A stretch of 5,014 bases of DNA. It comes from Clostridiales bacterium (GTDB lineage Bacteria > Bacillota > Clostridia > Peptostreptococcales > BM714). The translations under genes and the position numbers were made by a program. Shown piece by piece: positions 1 to 5,014 of the stretch; the first letter of the stretch is position 1; each line of letters starts with the position of its first letter. Where the stretch lies: positions 1-5,014 of the forward strand of contig PKTO01000041.1 of assembly GCA_002869095.1 (NCBI GenBank), read 5' to 3'. The notes below the pieces were generated by a model. It did no database searches. It worked only from the letters and a program-made list of their open reading frames with translations, and was not told the origin of the DNA.

Positions 1-216
1 GACAAGCTTGTCATCGGAGGATATGTGGAAAAGACACGAAGTGAAAATGACGGGCGCATCAGCTATGTTGTCCTTACCGACAAGGGACGAAAAATACAGC
101 CGGCCTTCGAAGCCATCTCCGCAAATCTTATAGAAAAGGCCTATGAAAATTTTTCAGATGAAGAAACGCAAGAGCTTATGAGGCTTCTCAAGAAATTGTC
201 CGATAATTTCAGCTGA
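1..216 (+). CDS. MarR-family transcriptional regulator, C-terminal part (5' end outside window)
   Basis: The reading frame is open from the first base to a TGA at 214-216 and gives 71 residues, so this is the tail of a gene that begins upstream of the window. The GTG at 25 is an internal Val codon, not a start: the frame continues upstream as DKLVIGGYVEKTRSENDGR. That string, followed by ISYVVLTDKGRK, matches the end of the recognition helix and the beta-wing of MarR winged-helix proteins (typical form: GYIERTRSEEDGR, then a strand and LTEKGR). The remaining 40 or so residues form the helical tail (FSDEETQELMRLLKKL) that makes part of the dimer interface in this family. MarR proteins are cytoplasmic dimers that usually repress nearby genes and respond to small ligands. 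The ligand and target cannot be told from this fragment. The gene converges on the four-gene block, so it is not part of that operon. Confidence 0.88.
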   Translation, partial: DKLVIGGYVEKTRSENDGRISYVVLTDKGRKIQPAFEAISANLIEKAYENFSDEETQELMRLLKKLSDNFS

Positions 217-217
217 C

Positions 218-254
218 AAAAAAATGAAGCCCGCCAATAAAGTGGGCTTCATTT
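218..254. terminator. Bidirectional intrinsic terminator between convergent genes
   Basis: AAATGAAGCCC (222-232) pairs perfectly with GGGCTTCATTT (244-254). Two more pairs, G233-T243 (wobble) and C234-G242, extend the stem to 13 bp around a 7-base loop (235-241). On the - strand the stem runs directly into seven T residues (complement of A218-224, some also in the stem), an ideal Rho-independent tail for the diguanylate cyclase gene that ends at 271. On the + strand the following ATTTGATTTCGTTTAT is only moderately T-rich but could also serve the MarR gene, whose stop is two bases away from the A-run. Confidence 0.9.
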
Positions 255-270
255 GATTTCGTTTATCCTT

Positions 271-1653
271 CTAATTCATATTGTTTTTTCTTCTTCTTTT
301 GTCGGCATACATTTCTTCATCGGCAATTGTCACGAGGTCTTCAATTTCTTGCCCGTCTTTGGGGTATTCCGAAACACCGAAACTAAAGTTGAGATGCAGC
401 TGTGCATTTGCATGATTAACCGTTTCATGCTCAAGCAATTCCCTTATTTCCTCCATTTTCGCCGTAATCATTTTTTCCCCGCTGCCCTGAAAGATTGCTA
501 TGAATTCATCTCCCCCGAACCTTCCGATTATGTCGCAGTCCCTTATTTTTTCAAGCACGCTTCTTCCAAAAGCCTTGAGGACAGAGTCCCCTGCAAGATG
601 CCCATATGAATCGTTTATTTGCTTCATGCCATCAATGTCCATCATTACAAGACTCATCTTCTGATTTGATACATCTGCAATATCCATTGCCTTTTGGATC
701 ATCTCAATTAGATATTTACTGTTTATAAGTCCCGTCACAGGATCGGTTCTCATGCTCATAAGTTTCTTTTGATACTTTCGCTGCTTTGAAAGAACTGTTT
801 GTATCTGGTCCCTCATGTACTCCATTATTTCAATATCGTCCCGATCAAAAGCAGTTCTCTTTGTGCTGTCAATGTTTATGAACCCGTAGAGTTCACCGTC
901 AATCCATATGGGAGAGACCAAGGACGTCTTCACGCTATCCCCGTCAAGCACGAGCAACTCGGGACTCTCTATTGCTTCCATTTTATCGATGTCCCTTACA
1001 ACACAGATTTCTTTGGGCACTTGTCCCTTGCTCTTTACCACCAGGCTGTCTTCGAGCCGAACTTTGAAATTTTTTGTCATTTGCTTTGGATAGCCCTTTG
1101 ATTTGGGCATTTCGAGAAAACCGTTTTCGTTAATCAAAAGGATTGCGCCAAATTTTGCATTTGAAATCGACTCTATGCTTTTTTCAAGCAGCATGCCTAT
1201 TGTGTCTGTCTCCTCGTCCGAATCCAAAAGCCTTTGATTTATTTGAATGGCTATGTCCTTTATTCTGTTTAACCCCTTCATTTTTTTCGCAAAATTCTCT
1301 CTTTCGGTTATATCGACAACCACTCCGGCAATTCCAATCAATCCGCCCAATTCATCGCAACATACAAGGTCTTTCGTTATTTGCAGGTCTCGCAATTCTC
1401 CCTTATAGTCTGTAACCTTGGCTTCGTAAACTTGAACTCCTTCTCCTCTGAGAAGTGCCTCGTCGGCTTCTCTGAACCGCTCGGCAACCGAATCAAGCCC
1501 TATTTCATCGGCCTTTTTTCCAATTATTTCGTTTTCGTCCGCACCCAAAAATTCATAGAATGCCTTGTTGCAGTACTGAAACCTTCCTTCAAAATCTTTG
1601 AAAAAAACGGGGTTGGGCAATGCCTCCAGTATTGCGTATTCTCTTTTTTTCAT
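271..1653 (-). CDS. PAS-GAF-GGDEF diguanylate cyclase, predicted active and cytoplasmic
   Basis: This 460-residue protein should convert two GTP to cyclic di-GMP. A PAS domain spans about residues 5-118 (AILEALPNPVFFKD at the start, VVVDITERE at the end). A GAF domain spans about 130-290 (GELYGFINIDS near its end), and a GGDEF domain about 300-460. No membrane segment or signal peptide is visible. The cyclase site is intact: DPVTGL at 304-309, metal-binding D339 and D382, substrate-contacting N347 and D356, and the GGDEF signature at 380-384. These keep the spacing of PleD (43 residues between the two metal acids). An RxxD inhibitory site (R371, D374) lies six residues before the signature, so feedback inhibition by c-di-GMP is expected. 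The PAS and GAF ligands are unknown. It is the last gene of the block; its Shine-Dalgarno site overlaps the luxS stop. The stop is TAG. There is no EAL or HD-GYP domain. Confidence 0.93.
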   Translation of the reverse strand: MKKREYAILEALPNPVFFKDFEGRFQYCNKAFYEFLGADENEIIGKKADEIGLDSVAERFREADEALLRGEGVQVYEAKVTDYKGELRDLQITKDLVCCDELGGLIGIAGVVVDITERENFAKKMKGLNRIKDIAIQINQRLLDSDEETDTIGMLLEKSIESISNAKFGAILLINENGFLEMPKSKGYPKQMTKNFKVRLEDSLVVKSKGQVPKEICVVRDIDKMEAIESPELLVLDGDSVKTSLVSPIWIDGELYGFINIDSTKRTAFDRDDIEIMEYMRDQIQTVLSKQRKYQKKLMSMRTDPVTGLINSKYLIEMIQKAMDIADVSNQKMSLVMMDIDGMKQINDSYGHLAGDSVLKAFGRSVLEKIRDCDIIGRFGGDEFIAIFQGSGEKMITAKMEEIRELLEHETVNHANAQLHLNFSFGVSEYPKDGQEIEDLVTIADEEMYADKRRRKNNMN

Positions 1654-1663
1654 TTTGGGGAAA

Positions 1664-1670
1664 CCTCCTC
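1664..1670 (-). promoter_or_regulatory. Shine-Dalgarno of the diguanylate cyclase, overlapping the luxS stop
   Basis: GAGGAGG on the - strand lies 10 bases before the ATG at 1653. Its first G (1670) is the last base of the luxS TAG stop. Ribosomes finishing luxS therefore stop on top of the next ribosome binding site, which suggests translational coupling. It also fixes the start codon. Confidence 0.85.
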
Positions 1671-2113
1671 TACCAGCTGTCGATCATGTCTCCCAGAACC
1701 AGGTCCGCGCATTCCTTTGCATCTTGCAGCGAATGGTCTTTGTAATTGCCGCATGATTCTATTCTTGCAGCCGGAACTTCGCTTGTCCGCATGATCTTTT
1801 CAAGAGAATTGCGCAAAGCTTGCGCAACATTCCTGGATTCCGGATTGCCCCAGCATATCATGTAGAATCCCGTGCGGCATCCCATTGGCGAAATGTCAAT
1901 TATCCCTTCCATTTCCTCTCTCATGTATCCTGCCAACAGATGTTCAAGCGTATGTATGGCGGCCGTTGAAATGAAGGCTTCATTCGGTTGTGTGAATCTG
2001 ATGTCGAACTTGCTTACGACGTCACCCTTTTTGCCTTTGGATTCAGCCGCTTTCCTGACATATGGAGCCTTAACCTTGGTGTGATCCAATTCAAAACTTT
2101 CCACTCTTGTCAT
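1670..2113 (-). CDS. luxS: S-ribosylhomocysteine lyase (AI-2 synthesis protein LuxS)
   Basis: LuxS cleaves S-ribosylhomocysteine to homocysteine and 4,5-dihydroxy-2,3-pentanedione, the precursor of AI-2. It acts in the cytoplasm as a metal-dependent homodimer. The 147-residue product begins MTRVESFELDHTKVKAPYVR, the family N-terminus. It keeps the metal ligands H54 and H58 (HTLEH), with E57 as the conserved general base, the catalytic C79 in SPMGCRTGFYM, and the third metal ligand C121 in ESCGNYKDHSL. Wording such as LLAGYMR and GCRTGFYM is closer to the E. coli type than to B. subtilis, but the loop between H58 and C79 is several residues shorter than in both, and the C-terminal extension of E. 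coli LuxS is absent. AAGGAGGA (2119-2126) precedes the ATG. It follows pepD after 27 bases. The usual preceding enzyme, SAH nucleosidase (Pfs/MtnN), is not in the window. The stop is TAG. Confidence 0.98.
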   Translation of the reverse strand: MTRVESFELDHTKVKAPYVRKAAESKGKKGDVVSKFDIRFTQPNEAFISTAAIHTLEHLLAGYMREEMEGIIDISPMGCRTGFYMICWGNPESRNVAQALRNSLEKIMRTSEVPAARIESCGNYKDHSLQDAKECADLVLGDMIDSW

Positions 2114-2140
2114 TTTGATCCTCCTTGTTTATTCCCGCCC

Positions 2141-3583
2141 CTAAGTTATTTTTTCCAACGTTTTGACAAGCAAATCCCACGTTCTCTCCGCGGATGCTTT
2201 GTCAAGACGTTCCCTTGCCGAATGGACCCCGGACATGTCCGGACCCATCGATATTATATCCAGATGCGGCATTTTCTCTTTAAAAAATCCACATTCCAGC
2301 CCTGCATGAATGGCTTCAATGGAAGGCTCCTTGCCGGACAATTCCCTGTAGGCGTCTTTCATGACATCCCTGATATATGATTTTGAGACAAATTCCCATC
2401 CCGGATAGTCGGCTTCGAGCTCCATTTCAGCGCCAATAAGGCTGCAAATGAGCGCCACTCGCCCGTTTATTTCGTCCTTCAAGGATTTCAGCGAGCTCCT
2501 TACCGAACTCGTTATCTCTATTTGATTATCGCGTGTTCTTATTAGGCCCAGATTGATTGAACTGTCAACAAGCCCCGGCACATCCGGGCTCATGGTTTGC
2601 ACGCCGTTTGGAACAAGGCGCAAGAATCGTACAAGTTTTTCCATGCCTTTTTTATCGATGGTCCCTCCATTTGATGACGCCTTTGAAATTTCGATTTTCA
2701 GTTCCGGTTCAGCCGATTTGAACTCCTTTCGAAATCTTTCTTCCATATTGCGGGCTTTATCCTCCAAAGCCTTTACGCTTTCGAGTGAGGAGACTATTTC
2801 AATGCAGCAACGGTCGGCTATGGCATTTCTTTTGGTGCCGCCATTTATGCTCCTTATTCCAAACACATCCGGGTCGAGTTCGGCCATGAATCTACCCATA
2901 AGATTTATGGCATTGGCCCTTCCTTTGTCTATTTCGGATCCGGAATGCCCGCCCATCAATCCCTTTATGGTTATTTGGCTGCAGCATTCATGCCCGTATC
3001 CGTTTCCCCTTTTGACATCGAGCTTTACAATGTTGTTGACTCCGCCTGCGCTTGAAGCCAAAAACACGCCTTCTTCCTCAGAGTCCAGATTAATCAGTAT
3101 TTGGGCATTCAAATTCTCTGTTTCAAGGCCTATCGCTCCATCCATGCCGGTTTCCTCGGACGTTGTTATCACGCACTCCAATTCCGGATGCCTGAGCTCT
3201 CTGTCCGCCGCAATCGCCATCATATATGCAACGGCGATTCCATTGTCCGCTCCGAGCGACGTCCCGACTGCCGAAATGAATCCATCCTTTTCTTGCAACT
3301 GCAAGGGATCGGTTTCAAAGTCATGAATCGTTTCCTCCGTCTTTACGCATACCATGTCCATGTGTCCCTGAAGCATAACCGTTGGAGCGCTCTCGTATCC
3401 CTCAGACGCCGGAATTTTCATTATTATGTTCAGATACTGGTCCTGAATCGCTTCGATTCCGCATTGTCCGGCAAAACCCAGCAGAAAATCGCTGACTGCC
3501 TTTTCGTTTCCGGAACATCTGGGGATTTTGCTTATATCCTTGAAATATTGAATTATCGCTTCCATTGCTTTTTTATCTTCCAT
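2141..3583 (-). CDS. pepD: PepD-type aminoacyl-histidine (cytosol nonspecific) dipeptidase, M20 family
   Basis: This cytoplasmic di-zinc enzyme hydrolyses dipeptides such as Xaa-His and recycles their amino acids. Numbering from the chosen ATG gives 480 residues, close to the usual 485 or so. All catalytic residues are visible. H74 and D76 sit in QGHMDMV, bridging D113 in LGADNG, general base E143 and ligand E144 in TSEETGMDG, D167 in NLDSEEEG, and H454 in GVHS. The order and spacing follow characterised PepD (H80, D119, E149/E150, D173, H461). The lid/dimerisation domain is inserted at about 180-385 and includes MGGHSGSEID. A TTG six bases upstream is in frame (3587-3589), but AGAGGA at 3594-3599 is 10 bases from the ATG and only 4 from the TTG, so ATG is preferred. 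It lies 32 bases after the MASE3 gene and 27 before luxS. The true dipeptide preference cannot be read from sequence. The stop is TAG, with an in-frame TAA three codons later. Confidence 0.96.
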   Translation of the reverse strand: MEDKKAMEAIIQYFKDISKIPRCSGNEKAVSDFLLGFAGQCGIEAIQDQYLNIIMKIPASEGYESAPTVMLQGHMDMVCVKTEETIHDFETDPLQLQEKDGFISAVGTSLGADNGIAVAYMMAIAADRELRHPELECVITTSEETGMDGAIGLETENLNAQILINLDSEEEGVFLASSAGGVNNIVKLDVKRGNGYGHECCSQITIKGLMGGHSGSEIDKGRANAINLMGRFMAELDPDVFGIRSINGGTKRNAIADRCCIEIVSSLESVKALEDKARNMEERFRKEFKSAEPELKIEISKASSNGGTIDKKGMEKLVRFLRLVPNGVQTMSPDVPGLVDSSINLGLIRTRDNQIEITSSVRSSLKSLKDEINGRVALICSLIGAEMELEADYPGWEFVSKSYIRDVMKDAYRELSGKEPSIEAIHAGLECGFFKEKMPHLDIISMGPDMSGVHSARERLDKASAERTWDLLVKTLEKIT

Positions 3584-3593
3584 TTTCAAGCCA

Positions 3594-3599
3594 TCCTCT
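3594..3599 (-). promoter_or_regulatory. Shine-Dalgarno of pepD, decides between two starts
   Basis: AGAGGA on the - strand is followed by TGGCTTGAAA and then ATG (3583-3581). It is 10 bases from this ATG but only 4 from the in-frame TTG at 3589-3587. This favours the ATG start, giving a protein two residues shorter than the longest open frame. Confidence 0.6.
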
Positions 3600-3615
3600 G
3601 TTTTTTATATTCTCT

Positions 3616-4902
3616 CTATTCCATTTCCTGAATCACATATCTCAATTTTTTCCTGGAAAGATTTTCATTGGCAGATTCATACACGTTGTCAATGCTGTAA
3701 GTGAGGAGTGAGTCATTCTCACTTATTCCGTAATGCAAATTTGCTTCTATTCCATATTTGCTTTTAACCTCTAAAACAAATCGTTTCCTTATGGTCTCTG
3801 CGTAATTTTTCATTCTTTCCTCTTCTTCTCCGAAGAGAATCAAAAAAGTGTTTGTGTCCATCCTGAAAAAGAAATGGTCTTCTGGTATTTCATCCATTAT
3901 TATCTCTACAAATTCTTCCAGAATCTTCAGCGATGTCCTTTTTCCATATTCAATTTCCAGTTTTTCAAAGTCGCTGATGGTCAGAAGCGCTATCCCGACT
4001 ACTGTTCTGCATTTCTTAAACAATACCCACAGCTTGCCCTTTATCCTTTGGTATGCCTGATTGTTGAAAAGGCCCGTTTCCAAATCAATCAAAGCGACAT
4101 CCTTGAGTGAATTTTCATTTTGCTTGAGCTCCCTGAAAAATGCGTCGTGAGGCTTCTTTATGCCCAAATCTATCGCCACCTTGTAAATCATGTAGAAGGA
4201 CGACAGCTTCATGAACTGACCGACAAGATTCAAAAGCCCGTGGTTTCCGGCATCTATAAGGAAAGAAAGCTCGGACAGCAATGTGAATACGATTGCCCAT
4301 ACGAGAAATGGATAAGCCTTCTCACCCACTTCCAGCCTGTTTTTATCTATTGCGAACCATGCAGTCAAAAGCATAAGGACTATTGCGGCCTCTGACCATA
4401 ATTTAAAAGGTGTGTAAACCGATCCTTCAACACAACATGAAGGAAAAGTGTTGAAATTAAGTATGCTTGTGCAAATCAAGAGAGTGGCGGCAAAGTATAT
4501 TGAAAACACCATTTCGTAGTTGATCCGTTCCTTGAGCCTTTTGTTGAATTTGAAGGCTATCAGTAGCGTCAGGCTTTCCATTGCCCTGGCTGCAATCCAG
4601 AACTGCCCCGCGAAATACTTCTGCCCCGCAAAAACTGTTAAGTCCTTGAATGAAAGCAAATGCATAAGGTCTATGAACCCGATGAAAAGATACGCTATGC
4701 CAAGGAATATTATGTAGCTTCCCTTGTTGTATTTTCTTGAGTTCCATGCGACCATGAAAACGGCAAAGGCTATCGATATGCCGTAAATTCCAACCAGGCT
4801 GTGAAACAATAAATAATTGAAGAAACTGCTCACGAACAGACCGGCCAGTATTCCTATCATAAATATGTCTTTTCTTATACCATCCAGTTTGCCTTTATCC
4901 AT
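3616..4902 (-). CDS. MASE3 membrane sensor protein with degenerate, probably non-catalytic GGDEF domain
   Basis: The N-terminal 248 or so residues form a MASE3 membrane sensory domain with seven or eight hydrophobic segments (about 13-33, 36-53, 62-81, 101-117, 131-147, 170-185, 196-215, 222-242). Family-like strings include AWNSRKY, FLGIAYLFIGFIDLMHLLSF, FWIAARAMESL, TPFKLWSE and LVGQFMKLSSFYMIYK. A short polar linker (about 249-268) leads to a GGDEF-like fold at about 269-428, opening with DLETGLFNNQAYQRI. The signature is lost: aligned on FRMDTNTF, residues 349-353 read DTNTF instead of GGDEF. The metal-binding Asp is T308 and the substrate-binding Asn is E316. It should therefore not make c-di-GMP; a receptor, GTP-binding or partner role is possible. 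MASE3 ligands are not established. The start is set by GGAGGGG (4909-4915), 6 bases before the ATG. It is first in the operon, directly behind a good promoter. The stop is TAG. Confidence 0.88.
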   Translation of the reverse strand: MDKGKLDGIRKDIFMIGILAGLFVSSFFNYLLFHSLVGIYGISIAFAVFMVAWNSRKYNKGSYIIFLGIAYLFIGFIDLMHLLSFKDLTVFAGQKYFAGQFWIAARAMESLTLLIAFKFNKRLKERINYEMVFSIYFAATLLICTSILNFNTFPSCCVEGSVYTPFKLWSEAAIVLMLLTAWFAIDKNRLEVGEKAYPFLVWAIVFTLLSELSFLIDAGNHGLLNLVGQFMKLSSFYMIYKVAIDLGIKKPHDAFFRELKQNENSLKDVALIDLETGLFNNQAYQRIKGKLWVLFKKCRTVVGIALLTISDFEKLEIEYGKRTSLKILEEFVEIIMDEIPEDHFFFRMDTNTFLILFGEEEERMKNYAETIRKRFVLEVKSKYGIEANLHYGISENDSLLTYSIDNVYESANENLSRKKLRYVIQEME

Positions 4903-4908
4903 TTACTA

Positions 4909-4922
4909 CCCCTCCATATGGA
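4909..4922 (-). promoter_or_regulatory. Shine-Dalgarno of the MASE3 gene with overlapping 10-bp palindrome
   Basis: GGAGGGG (4909-4915) lies 6 bases upstream of the ATG at 4902. A perfect palindrome, TCCATATGGA (4913-4922), overlaps its upstream half. As DNA this could be a small operator downstream of the promoter. As RNA it has no loop and would need opening of the central bases to fold, so any effect on translation would be weak. Confidence 0.5.
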
Positions 4923-4957
4923 ATCCACCGCTTAAAATTCGCAGACTCCGTTAAAAC

Positions 4958-4986
4958 ATTATATCATGATTTGCATTTTTTGACAT
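4958..4986 (-). promoter_or_regulatory. Predicted sigma-70/sigma-A promoter for the four-gene operon
   Basis: On the - strand a perfect -10 box TATAAT (4958-4963) is preceded, after exactly 17 bases, by ATGTCA (4981-4986), which matches four of six bases of TTGACA. Transcription would start near 4951 and give a leader of about 48 bases before the ATG at 4902. A better -35 match, TTGGCA at 4987-4992, would need a 23-base spacer and is unlikely to be used. No other convincing promoter was seen in the short gaps downstream, so this probably drives all four genes. Confidence 0.65.
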
Positions 4987-5014
4987 TGCCAAGACTCTTT
5001 TCGCCAAACTGCAA

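Larger units (their letters stand above)
222..4986 (-). other. Predicted transcription unit: MASE3-GGDEF*, pepD, luxS, PAS-GAF-GGDEF
   Basis: Four co-directional genes are separated by 32, 27 and 16 bases. They are preceded by one promoter-like site (4958-4986) and followed by a strong hairpin with a T-run (222-254). No terminator-like hairpin is visible in the internal gaps. Each gene has its own clear Shine-Dalgarno site. The arrangement supports one polycistronic message; an internal promoter inside a coding region cannot be excluded by eye. Confidence 0.75.

Noticed and set aside
25..216. GTG at 25 as the start of a separate 63-residue gene
   Set aside because: The frame is open to the window edge and the residues before the GTG continue the MarR fold, so it is an internal Val codon.
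253..609. 118-codon + strand frame beginning at the terminator
   Set aside because: It starts inside the terminator stem, is antisense to the GGDEF domain, and its Phe/Cys-rich product resembles no family. It is a shadow frame.
2553..3326. 257-codon open frame on the + strand opposite pepD
   Set aside because: It is fully antisense to an intact pepD with all catalytic residues. Its translation is rich in Ser, Pro and Leu with no recognisable motif, as expected for a shadow frame.
3584..3615. TATAAA-like -10 box before pepD (complement of 3604-3609)
   Set aside because: It lies almost on the Shine-Dalgarno site, so a transcript started there would lose its ribosome binding site, and no -35 partner is convincing.
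271..4902. Adjacent cysteine pairs in three of the four proteins (DGC 98-99, PepD two pairs, MASE3 protein 156-157)
   Set aside because: They lie in unrelated folds and show no CxxC or metal-site spacing. They are probably chance.
4903..4957. c-di-GMP (GEMM) or SAM riboswitch in the operon leader
   Set aside because: The predicted leader is only about 48 bases and lacks the conserved cores and long paired stems of these classes.
4951..5014. Possible C-terminal tail of an upstream - strand gene (a frame closing with TAA at 4953-4951, another with TGA at 4966-4964)
   Set aside because: All three - strand frames are open from the edge for about 50 bases, so openness carries no information, and no motif can be read in so few residues. 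An upstream gene ending over the promoter remains possible but is not supported here.

Overview
The window looks like a low-to-mid GC Gram-positive genome, most likely an anaerobic clostridial Firmicute. The reasons are strong purine-rich Shine-Dalgarno sites before every complete gene, A/T-rich codon use, and a MASE3/GGDEF, pepD and luxS gene complement. This placement is inference from gene style, and no species is claimed.

Layout. The left edge (1-216, + strand) holds the C-terminal end of a MarR-family transcriptional regulator. It converges on a block of four genes that fills almost all the rest on the - strand. A 13-bp hairpin (222-254) sits in the 54-base gap and can terminate both sides; its T7 tail is best placed for the - strand. 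In transcription order the block reads: a MASE3 membrane sensor with a degenerate GGDEF domain (4902-3616), a PepD-type M20 dipeptidase (3583-2141), the AI-2-forming enzyme LuxS (2113-1670), and a soluble PAS-GAF-GGDEF diguanylate cyclase (1653-271). The gaps are 32, 27 and 16 bases, so one transcript is likely. A sigma-70/sigma-A type promoter (TATAAT at 4958-4963) lies just upstream of the first gene, with a predicted leader of about 48 bases.

How the genes may work together. LuxS completes the activated methyl cycle by splitting S-ribosylhomocysteine, and so makes the AI-2 precursor. PepD recovers amino acids from dipeptides. The terminal gene has all the key residues of an active, product-inhibited diguanylate cyclase. 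The first gene has a MASE3 sensory membrane module, but its GGDEF domain has lost the catalytic signature and the metal-binding Asp. The most notable feature is therefore a luxS-pepD pair bracketed by a non-catalytic membrane GGDEF protein and an apparently active cytoplasmic diguanylate cyclase. This could link AI-2 or peptide metabolism to c-di-GMP output, but the link rests on gene order only. I see no mobile element, CRISPR array, RNA gene or clearly unknown protein family.
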